A DNA stretch of 64,000 nucleotides, taken from positions 124,001-188,000 of the forward strand of contig JALRMH010000038.1 in the NCBI GenBank assembly GCA_026119935.1, written 5' to 3'. The notes under the pieces were generated by a model, which saw only the letters and a list, made by a program, of their open reading frames with translations, had not been told where the DNA came from and made no database searches. The stretch is from Endothia cerciana (lineage: Eukaryota; Ascomycota; Sordariomycetes; Diaporthales; Cryphonectriaceae). Below, one piece after another: positions 11,126 to 23,611 of this stretch (positions are counted from its first letter, which is position 1; the number at the start of each line of letters is the position of its first letter). Both the position numbers and the translations under genes were made by a program.

Positions 11126-12562
11126 GGCATTGCAATCAGGGCACGTGACTCGAGTTGTGCCTTGATGATAAGTACTGGCACACGGGGTCGTTGCACTTCC
11201 CCGACAGGCCACCTATAACTGCGTGGCCGCCTCGTGCGTTAGCTCTTGTAGTTAGGTAATCACGTGAGGCCTAGGATGCTGGGCGTCTAATAAAACCGAC
11301 GAAGAGGAGAGAGAGAGGATCTAACAAGAGTGCATTCGTCCTCATCGGTGCTTGGCCTCGACAGGCTGGCCAATCGTTTTGACGCTAAAGAAGCAACTAA
11401 CATGACGAGATGCTCTTCGAAAGGGTGTCCACACAAAGCTGAGACGGTGGTGCCGCTTTGATATCGTACAGCGTCGGGTTCGGTCGGAATTCGGTGTAGA
11501 ATTTCTGAAAGTGGCAGGGAGGTACTTTCTCAGCGGCTGTGTTATAGTGATCGTGGCTGTACTGTGTAGATAGTAATTCTCCCTGCAGGGTGTGGGGATC
11601 TGCATCGCTTGCCTGACTTGCCTCTGCCTGGAACGTTGGATACGGCCCCCACGCCCCATTGGAGCCTTGTTGACGTTAGAGGGGCTGTTCAGAAAGGTCT
11701 CCTGGCACCTACACATGTAAATCTGGCAGCCAGATATAACGAAGACCTGGTATAGAAACAGGGGGAGGGGGAAGAGGTTTAGAAGAATCGGACAAGTATA
11801 CAAACACTTACGAAGAAGTGACCTTCGTCTTGTTGCTGAGTAAATCCGGGCCCCGTAGTTTGACTACTCAGCTGCGGCTCTGCTAATAACAGAACAAGGT
11901 GGATTCGTCCGAGTGGCTTTATTGGGTGCATATAATTTTGATTTATCTTCCCCAGATTTGCTGCTGGAAGTGGTCATTTTCGGACTCTAATTTTAGAGAT
12001 TTGACATATTGGCACCACTGTGTAATTAAAGCATGGGGCCCGGATCTACTCAGTAACATCGGTACAATCCATTCAGCATAGTATTACTCAGTACATCGAC
12101 ACCAGGCATTGCGCACAGCCTCCCCTGCTGGCTTTGGCTCTCTGCGTCCCTGCTCTGGGCCCTCTGCTGCCCGGTGGCCGAAGGCCGGGCTCTGCCCAGG
12201 CTTCAGCTAGGGACCCTCTTATACTATATACTATACTGGCTAAGCTAGATAACTTGGATGCCAGGGGGGAGGGCTTAGGCCCCCCTCAAATTAATTATGC
12301 ATACTTCCTTTGTAACAAATGCCTCCCGCGACCGGAGCGAGCTTGCCCACGTAAGCCCTACGGCATGTTTACGATGATTGTGTTTGACGTTAGTAATTCA
12401 TGAGTGTGACGTTTGATATAAGATAAGATAGTGTTCTCATTTAATTAGACTTGCCAAATCTAATCTAAGTTGGTGAACACGGTCTCGGTGATGTGCAAGA
12501 AACCTGTCTAATGGAATCCAATATGATGAGTGGGTTTTGACAAATGATGGAATCGTGAGACC
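11126..12562. other. Intergenic, with GC-rich hairpin-forming segment
   Basis: No supported gene. A minus frame at 11342-11803 has no recognisable content. Around 12150-12205 a GC-rich segment can fold on itself (gcccgg paired with ccgggc around a short loop). About 100 nt further, a ggggggaggg stretch faces a cccccct stretch. This local block differs in composition from its AT-rich surroundings and may be a fragment of a degraded repeat. Confidence 0.35.
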
Positions 12563-13788
12563 CTAATTTGGAAGTTCAGCAATATGTGGCTCTTCAGACA
12601 GCTCGCTAACTCCATGTGGATTGTGCAGCTCGATATGTGTCGCGGAACCGTGCTGCGGCGTTTGGCCCAGCTGCTTCCTCGTCCCGTCGTTTCCCCACGA
12701 CTCCTGCAGACGTTGTAGCTGTTTCCGACCTTTCTGCCTTTTCTGACGCCACAGAAAGAATGTCACAAGTGCAATTACAAGAAGCCCTACGAAGCTGCCG
12801 ACTACGACGCCAGCCAGGGCTCCTGCAGGTATGCTTGAAGACTTTTCGGTCTTGTCGTTACCGGGAGTCGACGTCACTCCAGGGGTCGGAGAGGAGGCAG
12901 TAGAGGATGCCCCTAAGGTCCGATCTGAGCCTCGCCAGTTTATCTGGGGCAAGCAACCAGAGAATCTATAGTCTGTACTGTCGCCGAATAAGAGGTGAAG
13001 TCGGAGGTCGTAGATGTCAGAGTAACCGTCACGACCTGAGGATAGGTCCCCAAAGCAGGAATGAGGTTGCCCGAGGAGTCGCATGTAGCCGTGGTAACTG
13101 CGGTCGACCTGGCTACAGAAGCGCAAGACTGACCGTTTGCCAGGGAGTTGAAACAGGTATATCCACTACAGACAGCCGCGATGCAAAAAGGTTAGAGCCG
13201 ACTCCGTATCGTTGACAAACACTTCCGTCTTAGTAATCAAAACACTGAATGGAAGGAGACTCGGACACGGGCGAAAGCGGTTTGGGCCTTGAAAATCGGG
13301 GAGGGTGTTCCGAATATCAAAACCAGAACGCACCTCGGACAACAACCCACCGCAGTCTCTCCCTCGACAAGAGTGAACTGTAGGGGCCACTGAGCCTGTC
13401 CGCTTGCGGTCGCCGAACATGCCGTACTGTATCCTGCTGGGCATAACAGCCCGGGGGAATAGAACCCCCAGCCATCGAACGGACTCGAAGGGGGCTGTGC
13501 ACCCGCTGTAGTCGGTGGCCAGCACCCCGTTGCATCCTTCACACCACTGGAAGGGGTACCGAGGCACGTTTGTCCTTGCCATCCCTTGGTACGGCCAAGG
13601 GCGACATACAAGCACGATGGCGGCAGCGTGAAAGTTGTAGTAAGAGAGCCAAGAATAGTGCGTGGCTGATTGACAAAATTAACGGCCGTCATCTGCAAAG
13701 AAGGGTCTGTCTTATAAGTTCCGGAAGGGAATGACCAAGGGCGATCAAGAAGCAAATAGGGTATAAGCGGCAGAAGATTAGGGTGCAA
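12563..13788 (-). CDS. Cys-rich single-pass membrane glycoprotein, fungal-specific; one probable frameshift
   Basis: The extracellular part has many Cys (PPSCLYVALGRT, CPAGYSTACSA, then CCPSGYTCFNSLANGQSCAS). It is followed by a Ser/Thr linker, a transmembrane helix (AGALAGVVVGSFVGLLVIAL), a basic stop-transfer (WRQKRQKGRK) and a cytosolic tail ending LSEEPHIAELPN. This is the layout of a common fungal cell-surface family of unknown function. Exon 1 is 13334-13788 and exon 2 is 12563-13165, with a 168-nt intron; joining gives the typical CCPSGYTC. In exon 2 the frame breaks at the GGGG run 12946-12949. One extra base there would join DSLVACP to QINWRGSDRT. Either the gene is damaged or the sequence has dropped a base in the run. 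The N-terminus is uncertain: a signal-peptide-like frame starting near 13811 (MPELALVLCTLIFC) overlaps in another frame. Confidence 0.65.
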
Positions 13789-15518
13789 AGAACCAGAGCG
13801 AGCTCCGGCATGCAGTTTTCTTTCAGAAGGGAAGAACGAAAGAGCTGTTAGAATGTTAGAGCTGCCTGGGACAGGCTGCTTCTTTTAACCTTTGCCAGTC
13901 ATACTAGCACTTGGCTACGTGTGAGACAGAGCTGAATATCATTAGCCTAGCTTTGTGTCACCGAGTCTGAATCAAAACATTAGGTTGCCTTATGGTTGGG
14001 GGCTGGTTTCTTAGACACCCCCTATCAGGTACCTATGGGGCCTACCAATGCCCTCAGCTATACTATCTTCAGGAATAAGTAGAATGATTTTTCCCGATTA
14101 AACTGTAGTACTCGGTGAATAACTACAAAGAGGAACAATATAGCTATATCATTGTATGAACAACTTCTCGATGATAGATTTAGGAAGCCTAGGATTCTAT
14201 GAATTAATCTTTTTCAGAATAGCTTGTGTTGATAACACAAACCTTTAAAGATGCATAATGAAGCTCATAGTGGTGAAAGGAAATGTGAAATCTGGGTATG
14301 AATATCTTGTTTCTATTGAGGTAACCGTTGTTCTCATTTGTCGAAGCAGCCAGGTTTCTTGAGAAAGGGTCGCAGTCCACTGCTACTATAGAACAAGGAC
14401 GACCATCCCTTCTTTGTAATATTGCAGAATGAATTTGTTGAAGTGGCCATGGTGATTCTACCCTGGATAATGCTGCTAACTCAATATTGACAAATTGGTC
14501 GCAGATGCAACTCAACGCATTCTGTGCCATAAGATGATGCGTCGATTGAATGGCAGTCGTATTATGTCTACAGATAAAACCTGTTGGGGGTACAAATCAA
14601 ACACCTGAGGTTTGAGGTGTCACAAAAGGTCCAACGGTTTAATGATCGTCCTTAAATAAGTTTAATTCTACGGAATCTGGTCATTTTGTATTTGGAGGAG
14701 CCTCACGTACATTCTTCGGCGTGCGATTTTACTTATAGCCACTTTTTGGTGTCGTGGTTCTCTTGCCCTCGCATATTTTCCCACCCATACTACCAGTATC
14801 GTCAGGGAGGCGCTACGGTACAGACTCCACTACGGTGGCTCGGAGTATATGTTTCTCAGAGGACCTCAGGTTTTAGATATTTGAGAGGAACAACTACGAA
14901 CTAATCCAATACAGGGAGATTTGCTTGATGCACCATTACAAGTATACGCTGTGCAGACTTGTACGGAAAATGGAGATATGTACTGAGTAGTGACTGAACC
15001 GGTGCCAGAGCGCTCACAGTTAGGCTTGATGATGGTAGATCCCTCCAAGCACGAGGGCTACCCCTTTAGGTACTTTAGGTCACCTATAATATGCCACTAG
15101 ACGTTAAAGTTTTACTATATAGCCAATATTCGCAATGATGTTAGCTTACAGGAAGGGTCAAGGTTCGCACCAGTCCGTGGTCCACCCAACCTCTTTTCAT
15201 TCCCCAAGAGGAGTTGGTTAAATTCGAAAAGAAAAAGCAAAAGCAAAAAGCCCGCCTGTCAAGGTTTTACAAGTGTGATATGATGACTTTCTATTTCAAG
15301 ACTCATGATCTAGTAGGAGTCAAATGCAACAACAATGGCGGTCCGTCTCCTCAGCTCAAACTTCTAATGATCTTCATGCCACAGCTCATTGCCCTCGCTG
15401 ATAAGACATCGACCGGGGCCTTCCAAAGCAAGTATATCAAGATCGTTAAGCTCCTCTTCCTTTCGCGCTGCTTCAACAGTGTCCTTGGCCTACATCGGAT
15501 CCAACCAACCTGCACAGC
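13789..15518. other. Intergenic, AT-rich, no supported gene
   Basis: Scraps at 14204-14530 (minus), 14686-14904 (plus) and 14866-15048 (minus) have no recognisable motifs and do not splice together. A plus frame at 15214-15546 ends over the 3' end of the Mpv17 gene and is Lys-rich only at its start. Nothing else is seen. Confidence 0.4.
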
Positions 15519-16365
15519 CTACCTCGCAGCGAACATGCTCATATAAACCCCCCAGCCTACGCCCGCCAGCGCAGCCACCAGGTTCCTAACCTCAACAGTC
15601 CTGACTACCACGAAGTTGAACAAGCTCACGAAAGGCCACAGCCTCCACCCAGCCCTCATGATCGGCATAAATTCCAGCCTGGACCTCTCCACCACCACCC
15701 GCCAGTCGACCTGCAAGTAGTCCAGCGCCCGCCCGCTCGCGAGGAACGCGGCGCTGGCGTCAGGGCCCGTCGTCCGGTGCGCCATGGCGGCCTGGATGCT
15801 GTGCATGAACATGCTAAACATGAACGTATTGAACGCCGCGCCGACGGTCTGGTCCAGGACGAACTTGATGGTCGTGTTGCCGATGTTGAGCTTGGGCTCC
15901 ACGAGGCGTCCCTCGAGGGCCTCGCGGTCGAGCTCCTTCTCGTTGTTGGAGGCGGCGGATGATATCGCCTCCGGAGTTGGCGTGGATGTCGTGGACGGGA
16001 AGCTGGACTCAAGGGATTCTTGGACTAGTGGTGTGTGAGGTGGGGTCTCAGGTCAAGAGCCGTGAAGAACGAGAGAGCGTAGCACTTACACAAGAAATTG
16101 GGCGGGGTAGACACCACGGTGAAGAGGAGGAACTGGAAGACCGGGACCCAGTCAATCACGAAGGCCTTCTATTGGACGTTAGTTTGGATAGTTCAGATGT
16201 GTTCTATGACGCAAATAGAGTGGCATCAGGGGGACGCCATCCTGTCTGCTCGTCACCATCTCGTACCTCGCTGCGGTAAGCTCCTATGGCCTGTGCCATT
16301 ATGTTGGATGTCGCACTGAGGACCGCCGCTTGGATAGTGCCCGATATGATTGGTGGTAGCGGCAT
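15519..16365 (-). CDS. Mpv17/PMP22 family membrane protein, 3 exons, 227 aa
   Basis: This belongs to the Sym1/Mpv17/PXMP2 family, small four-helix channel-like proteins of the mitochondrial inner membrane or peroxisome. The N-terminus reads MPLPPIISGTIQAAVLSATS and contains the usual early helix and AQAIGAY. The C-terminal half carries the family signature region: VDWRVVVERSRLEFMPIM, a WPFVSLFNF motif and a final GWGVYMSMFAA helix. Exons are 16267-16365, 16090-16168 and 15519-16024, summing to 684 nt. The joins use GTACGA, GTAAGT and CTAG/ATAG acceptors and restore STPPNFLFQESLESSF. An acidic, Ser-rich insert (PTPEAISSAASNNEKE) sits between helices 2 and 3, as in fungal PXMP2-like proteins. 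Whether it goes to peroxisome or mitochondrion cannot be decided from sequence. Confidence 0.9.
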
Positions 16366-19300
16366 CTTGAGAAGGGATCGATCTTGCTGTGTTGAGATGG
16401 AATTTCCAAGAACAGGTTCTTGTGGGCTTGAGTTTGTCTCTTTCGAGGGAACCGTTGGATTTTGTCCCCCGTTTGTTCAAGGCGCGTCTAGAGGATGACG
16501 TCAGGGACTGGGGACTGTCAGATTTCTCAGTGCGACGGACGAGGCAGAGACTGCACAGATTCCGGTGAGGAATCGCGACGAAGAATGTTGTAACGAGAGA
16601 AAGCAAGAGTTCGCGGGATGCATCTAGGTACGCAGGAGGGAAGAGAACCCAGTGAGGCCAAGCTGTTGTGACTGTCCAAAGGGCTTGGCGCAAGGTTTGG
16701 CGCGCCGAGCGGCCAGTGGTGGGCGACATGCGGTGATGATTGGTGCAAGTTGGCATCCACTAAGCCTTGAAGGTTTGTAAGCGATGTTAATCGAGGCTTT
16801 TTTGGACCGAATCTCATTTATCTCCAGAGCCTTTTCCTCAGCGCAGACCACAGATGGTCAAATTAATTCTTCTCTCCCGCTCTTGATATGGAATGTGGCC
16901 CGAAAGCCCTCTTCAGAAGCTATGATAAAGGATCTTCGACTTCCTGTTGCCCAGCCACTTCCAGCGTCCGGAAGTCCATCTCAACACTTGCAGGGCTCAA
17001 CATCAGCATTAGGCCTCCTCGTGGGGGGGCAGGCATAGGGATTATCAACAACGGCCTGACTCTCACTCGTACCGCAGCGCTGCTCCAGAACCAGAAGACA
17101 GGATCTCACCAAGATGGTTCTTCGGCTCGAATGTCCTTGGCCCTCTATATTTATGTGCATGCCCCGCTGCTCGGCCTTGGCCTTCATCGTAGGCAAAAAA
17201 CGTTCCTGCCCTTGATATGCATCCTTCCCAACAGCTGCAGAGGCTCAAACACACCCTAAACGGGATCCATAGTAAACCTTGTGAGGCAGAGCCGGATTTC
17301 GGTGCCGCGGATGCAAACGCAGTCATTATGCGGTCCACATTGCCTTAAGCTGTAATCATGTGGAAGGAGTGCTCCGAGGCCATCGCCGTAGCATGATTTA
17401 ATGAAGATTCGACAGTGGGGTCTGTAGCGCCGTTCTCTGCTGATACTTCCCCCTTGGGCAGTCTGACTTTGTCTTTCCTAGATACGAGAGCGCCCGTACT
17501 CTGCAGGTCCTCAGAGGCTGACCATTTCACAGGACGGCGAAGGAGCCACCCCCAAAGACGGCGCCCTTCTTGCACTTTTACACTTCATTGCCCCAGTTTC
17601 TGGGGCGTCTGTCTCATTCAAGATCTTGGTATGTTTCAACTATCTTTGTCTCCAGCACTACGCAAAACGGCGTTGGGGAATCCACGAGGGTCAGAAATCA
17701 TCTGCTTGGCCCATCCAGGTCTGCCTAACTTCTGCCAAATCCAAATGCGCAGAGCCCGGAGAGCTATGTTTCGATGGATTAGGAAACCGAGCCTTATCTT
17801 TGTGAGAAGATATCGACAAGAGACGCTGTTAACATTTGGCAATGTTTCCTCTTGATGAGAGGGTTTTTTTTTTTTTTTTGGTTTTTTGGGGGGGAGGGGG
17901 GCTGGGCTTAGATCTACTATGGTATTGCTGAATAGTTTTTATATTAATTGTCTTAAGGAATTAGCACTGTCGTATACGCCCTTGGATTTTTGTTTGACCA
18001 AGGGCTAGATAATTATCATTTTGCCTATGGCGCCATGGCTACCTCACTTGAGAGATCGGCACTGCAGATCAGTTGCCTTTGCTCGGAAACTTACAAAGTA
18101 GACTCCACCTGAGCAAATAGTAATAGTCAACTAATCTTGTAGACAATACTTGTTGCTGTGTGATACTCTTGCCTTAAGAATGCAAAAATTGCTGAGACAA
18201 TACAGCAGCTCCCTCAGAGATGCCCAACTTGAAAATGAAGCAAGTGGCACTGTCGTAGTCACCCTCAACAACGAGTAACATCGATCAGCAAACACCCTCG
18301 TTGACAAGGTCTGCCCTTCACCCCACCAGAGATATGCCTGGAATTCAGAAAAGCGGAGCAGAGACTGTGAGTTTCTGACCTTCTGCCATTCAACGTATTC
18401 GCAGTCGTCAAGCCTCTTCCTCCCCCTTCCTGCATACATACACTAAGACCAGACTCTTACAGTATTGAATCGTGCTCAGCAACCAGCCTTGGGACCATAA
18501 TATCTTCGGAAATAGGGGATGGCCATTCCAGTCAGACCCCTAAAGGCACAGCGACCGTTCTTTCTCCTGCCCTGATTTTAAGGCGAAGGCGAGCAGCATT
18601 TCCTTTACGTGGTGAGAGCGCGTTTTTCCTGGTGTGTGTTGAGTGTGTTGTCATTAGAGAGAGGAGGACGGGGTCCCCGGCAAGAGCAACTAAAAGTTAC
18701 TCCACCATCCACCCAGCGGTGCCTGCCGCTGCGGGTTCGCGTTTGAGGCTCGGCGGGCGGGCCCCTGCGACGTGGAAGAGGAGGGCGCTAATTGGCAGGC
18801 GAGGTGCGGCTAGCGAAGCTTCTCCATAGCTCTCCGAGCCTACATTTAACGTCTCGTCCTGACTAGACGTCCCTTGCCAACCACCAGCAACCCTTCCTCT
18901 CCTCTTCCACCACGTTCTCTTCGTCCTTCACCGTCTCTTTCCCTTCTCTCTACACCGCCAGAGTCTCGGGACCTGGTGTGCTCTCGTCAAAAGAGACGTT
19001 CTTACACCCGTGATTGTCTTCAATTGACCAGCCTGAGCAGTGCCCCCCGATCGTCCTCGTCGACCTCGCGAACTCGCATAGTCTACCGCTGATACCAACA
19101 GCCCACTGTTCGATTTGGGACAATCATCCTGCCGAGCTTACCTCCAGGCCGTCCAAATCTGGGACGACCTGCCGTCTTCCCCGTGGCCACGAGCCTTGCG
19201 CGAAACCCTCACGACGACCCGTCCCTCCAGCGGCAGAGCTGCATCAATAAAGCTTCCAGAGCCATCTTGAGAAGAGGCGATCAACAAGAAAAGTCTAGGA

Positions 19301-20220
19301 GGTCGTTTTCTTGAAGGGTGGTACCGCCGATTAGTTTCTCCTGCATAGACAAAGACCTAAACACCTGCCGCTTTGTTACTCCACAGGACTAGTACCGTCG
19401 ACTAGTAGGTTTTACAGCTGGGGACTTACAACGACGCCCAGTTGCTCCCTACAACTACACAAAAAGAGTCGACTTTCAGACTTTTTCCGCGGGGCTTCCA
19501 CCCAACATAGTTTCTGGTCCCACCAACATTGACTTTCTGCTCCCCGAAACTTCTCGAAAGAGTCGATTTCTTCGCACGCCTCAGCCCGACCCAGCCTTCT
19601 CAGCAATATCGACCTTTCCGACAAGACTAATCTGGCTCCCCCACACACCTTCTGGTTGATCAATTTCCTCCACATTTTTCAAGGAAGTCTTTCAAACATT
19701 GGATTGATTTAGCCACCAATCAATCACTCGCTTCATCTTCTGGTTCAGAAAAGCGCAAGGACACCTGTACTCGTTTTGCATTCCAAATCCATCAAGAGAT
19801 CAGAGGCAAGATTGCAAGCACAGAGCTTCATCTTGAGGAGCTCGGAGCCAGAGGGATCGGTACAAAGGGCCAGCATCACAAGAAGTGGGCGTTAGTCACT
19901 GTCTGAATTCCAAAGTCTTGTTAAGGAACTGAGGTATCAGGAGTGTACGTACTGTTGACTCTCTACCTTTCATCATGTTTTCTTGCCCTATGTTCACAGC
20001 TCTACCTCTCCTGCAATCTGTTTCCCGTTCTCGTCTCTTTCTTTCCTGTATAGGGGGGGGGGGGGGGATCGTAATGTTCTTGTGTATACTGATCTCAGGA
20101 CGGCTATCACAGACAATTTGGACTCCTGTACTTCTGACCAGCGAGACAGTCAATACACCTCATCCATCCCAGAATCTCGACTTCGGCATCCTGAATTGAT
20201 CAAAAAGTCTAGGTTACAAA
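16366..20220. other. Long intergenic region plus 5' leader of the RRM gene
   Basis: No supported protein gene over 3.8 kb. Frames at 16253-16756, 16527-16851 and 16888-17259 are shadows with no family signal. A long T run followed by G runs lies at 17865-17910. Pyrimidine-rich tracts at about 18880-18965 and 19985-20050 are typical of fungal core promoters and leaders. A GTACGT at about 19945 and a CAG acceptor near 20100 could bound a leader intron of the next gene, but this is unproven. Confidence 0.4.
20053..20067. repeat. Poly-G run
   Basis: About 15 consecutive G within the putative leader of the RRM gene. Similar isolated G or C runs occur throughout the non-coding parts of the window. 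Confidence 0.8.
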
Positions 20221-21585
20221 ATGGCTGACGAGGAGTTCGAGATCGACGTCTATGGAGACACGGAGAACGGCCAGGACCAGGGACAGGGACAGGGTGGAGA
20301 GGAGTACGGTCATCATGACGATCAAGGCAATCTCGACGCTAACGGCGGCAAGCACAACGAGTCCGCTGACGACTACAACGATGCCACTGGTGAACACGGC
20401 TTCGGCGGCCAGAATGATGACCAGCAAGCCTCTCCTGCTCCCCAACAGGGAGTGAAGCGCAAGCAGGAACCCGACGACCGTCCCACCGACCCAGGTGCCA
20501 CCCACGCCTTGCTGATCTCGGACATGCAGTGGTGGAACACCGAGGACGAGATCCGCAGCTGGATTAACTCTGCTTCCTGTGAGGATGAGTTGAAGGACAT
20601 CACCTTCAGCGAGCACAAGGTTAATGGCAAGAGCAAGGGGTACTTCTGCATCCACAGCCTGAACCTGCACGCTTATTGGATACCAAGCTGACATCCACTC
20701 AAAACAGCCAAGCCTACGTCGAGTTCACGTCTCCTCAGGCGGCCACCGCAACCAAGCGCTACATCGACAACATGCAGTCTGGTGATGGCAATTCCAACCA
20801 GCAGCGTCGTGCCAGTGTAGCCTTCCATAACGCCAACAACCCTTTCAAAACGCTGCCAAAGGACGCCCCTCAGCGCCAGAACCGGGACATTCAGGGCCGT
20901 GGCGCTCCTGCTGGTGGTAGCTACGCCCATGGCCCTCCAGCCAGCAACTTCCAGGCCGGTGCCGGCGGTGGCAGTTTTCAGGCTCACTTTCGTGGCCGGG
21001 GAACTTACAATCGCGGCGGTATGCGTGGCGGCTTCGGCCAAAACTACGCCAGCTCCAGCATGAATGCCTACAGCAACATGGGCGGCTTCAACAACATGGG
21101 TGGCGGCGGCTTTGGACGTGGCGGTATAGGCGCAGGCTTCGGCCGTGGCGGCGGCCCAAACATGCGTGGCCGGGGCGGCATGAACAACATGATGGGCTCC
21201 GTCCCTATGATGGGCGGAAACATGGGAATGGGAGGTATGATGCCTGGCATGAACATGATGGGTGGCGGCATGGCTGGCATGGGCGGTATGGGTAAGCTAC
21301 TCCATTCTCTCTTTTCTGGAAACCTCTTCCAGCGACTTCCTCATCACAACCACGGACCACTTGCAGTATACCTCTGCGAACGGCTTGTTGGACACCACCT
21401 TTCAGAATTCTGGCTAACCCATGCACATGGTTATGTCCACAGCAGGCTTTAATCCAATGTCTGGTGGCCAATTCAATCCGAACTTCTTCGGTGGTAACCA
21501 AGGCGGTGGCAACTTCGGCGGCAACAATCAGGGCGGCGGCGACTGGGGCAATCCCCATGGGGCTAAGCGAGCCCGCGGCGAGTAG
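20221..21585 (+). CDS. RRM protein of the CFIm68/CPSF6 type, 3 exons, 380 aa
   Basis: A nuclear RNA-binding protein, probably acting in pre-mRNA 3' processing. An acidic N-terminus of about 85 residues (GQDQGQGQGG, then EHGFGGQNDDQQ) precedes a basic KRKQEPDDRP. The single RRM covers about residues 98-180, with strand ALLISDMQWWNTEDEIRSWI (RNP2-like), helix DELKDITF and the NGKSKGQAYVEFTS strand (RNP1-like). The WW-T-E/D-E pattern and NG-SKG match CPSF6 RRMs. The rest is Gly/Met/Arg-rich (GGM, GRGG) and ends AKRARGE, a likely nuclear signal. Exons are 20221-20639, 20708-21291 and 21446-21585, summing to 1,143 nt. Intron 2 (154 nt) is open for a further 54 codons, so its retention would swap the C-terminus. 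Orthology with CPSF6 is inferred from the RRM alone. Confidence 0.88.
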
Positions 21586-22437
21586 TTCTAACCGTGGTCT
21601 AGACTTTGCTCTGGGATTCACCGAACACGACCTATTGCTGCATTGCATGGGCGTGGTAGCGAGGGTGCAAAGCCGCACCTTGGCAGCTGGTACCATTGAC
21701 CATCCAAAGATGCGGTTGTCTTCACATCCCGCGAGGCTCAACCTTCATCCTCCGTTCGACCAAGGGCCGCCCAACGGATTGTCTCAATCAGTACTGTACT
21801 ACTACGCAACAGGGATTACATGATTCGCGGTCACCAAATACAGGTTCCGGCACAAGAAGCGACCGAGCCAACAAGAGGAACCGGCCTGCTTTCACGACTG
21901 AGAACGCTTTCGATCGATCGATCACGACGCCTTGTGGTCGCCTTGCACTGCGGCGGAAAACGGACAGGTGTCTGTTTCCTCACCGCCCTCCGGGCAGGCG
22001 ATACAGAGGATTGGAGTTCCGACGAGACGGAGAAAACGGTGTTGAGGAGAATGGAAAGGGGAAACAGGAATGGTTAACTGTCTGCGTTCTTTTTTTTCCA
22101 TCTGCACTTTTACCTGCTTCTTGCGGTCTCACTTAAGGGCTCGGACGGTCTTGCACACATGAGGGCATGCAGCTTATGGCCATGCATCTTTGGTTTTTCA
22201 AACCGGTTTGCTCCTGTCTGTTTCTAGGTGATGTGATTGTTCATCTGGCTCATGTGCATGCTCTCTGCCTTGTATGATTCGGGTTCCGGAGTATGGTGTT
22301 AGATGACCGTGGAACAGGCGCTGTCTTGATACAGGCCGCATGTGACTGAGTTTTTCAAGGACGATCCCAAGCAGCGGAGCACCTCTTGTACATTGTATTT
22401 TCTGTGTTTACACGCTCACGCCTAGGGCTCTTGCCTC
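21586..22437. other. 3' region of the RRM gene; no other gene
   Basis: Small plus frames at 21696-22136 and 21820-22077 have no recognisable content and probably lie in the 3' UTR. The T-rich run near 22090 may be part of the 3' end signals. Confidence 0.4.
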
Positions 22438-23482
22438 TCAGCGAGCGGGCGGCGGCGGCGGTTGAGCGTCCAATCTTCTAATGATGTGGTAGGCTCCCCA
22501 TGTCAAAGCATCTGCCATGGCGCAATTGAAGCATCCTTTCTGGATCACAGGAACCCCGCCCCTGAAAATTAGAGCACTGACCATTCTGGATGTGCGATCC
22601 AGTTGAGGTACGATGAGGGCCACACTGTCGTTGTCCTCCGGGATAAAAAGCGTGCCCGGGTCAAGCTCTCCAAGGTCCAGGTACTTCGTGCGCTGCACAG
22701 GAATTTCTGGGTTGCATAGTATATGATCACAGTCGGATACCATGTCGGCCAGAGGCAGCAAAGTCACCAGAGTAGGCGACTTCGAAGATAGTGCCCACGA
22801 GTCTTCGTCAGCTTAAAGAGATGATAGAATTTCCCATCTAGATAGACTACTACCACAAGCAGGGCAGAGTCGGACTCGAAGTATGGTCGATACTGCAGGA
22901 CGGCTTTGCAGGCGCTTGGTTGTGTTGAGCTATATGTAGTTTTGATCCGGCGGATCGGACCCTTAATGCTGGCAGTCTTGAACCAGCCTGCGTCATCCGT
23001 CGGAACACCTATCACTGGTGTGTGTTGTATAAAGTCAGAGGCTGTCTGCTACCCTATGGCAAATCGCAAAGTAGGGAGCGCTCTAGGATGCTTGTTAGGA
23101 GAGATCCTTGTTGGCCGTTCCAGTGACCGATAACCCCTCTTCTCATCTCTGATCCGATGCCACTGCTCAGATGAACGGGGTCAACGCCCGCCAGCCTGGC
23201 AGCGCAGAGGACGACGGTCTTGCTTCTGGAAATGCCCTTGAAATCGAACAGTTGATCGAGATGGTTAACGGATTTCTTCACGAGTCTCTCGATGCCCTCA
23301 CCAGCCACGGTCCTGATGAGACAGCCTTCTGGTGTTCTGGTCAGAGATTCAGCCACGCTATCCAGAACTGCCAGAACACCGCCGAGTATCGCCCATTTCA
23401 AACCGACTCCCTCCGACAGCATAACCCTTAAACAATCACGCCAATCCATTGTCTTCGAGACTTCGCGCGACTTTCCAGTCAA
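22438..23482 (-). pseudogene. Relic of an unrecognised fungal gene (C-terminal part readable)
   Basis: Minus-strand frames read as one protein across at least one indel. The piece at 22764-23015 runs from VPTDDAGWFKTASIKGPIRR to LDGKFYHLFK. The sense then passes to a different frame near 22800-22815 (DEDSWALSSKSPTLVTLLPL). It continues through CNPEIPVQRTKYLDLG and FIPEDNDSVALIVPQLD to GGVPVIQKGCFNCAMADALT and the end at 22438. Coherent hydrophobic and polar spacing in alternating frames argues for a once-functional protein. An upstream piece (23054-23482, ILGGVLAVLDSVAESLTRTP) may be its start or a separate gene. I do not recognise the family and assign no function. It lies tail-to-head with a second broken gene and beside a patatin gene. 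Confidence 0.45.
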
Positions 23483-23611
23483 AGTCTAGGTGAGACTTGG
23501 ACGAAAGATCCATAAGAACTTGAATGATGGGTATGTGCAGGTAATGCAGTATGCCCTTTGCCTTTACCACCTTGAACTACCAAAGCAAGCAGCATATTCA
23601 TTATAACCGCG

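Noticed and set aside
11342..11803. Minus-strand gene of 153 codons
   Set aside because: No recognisable domain. The hydrophobic start is not followed by a sensible protein and no splice partners are seen.
12150..12330. Transposon fragment
   Set aside because: Local hairpins and a composition change are suggestive, but no terminal repeats, target duplication or transposase remnant could be found, so it is mentioned only as a hairpin-forming segment.
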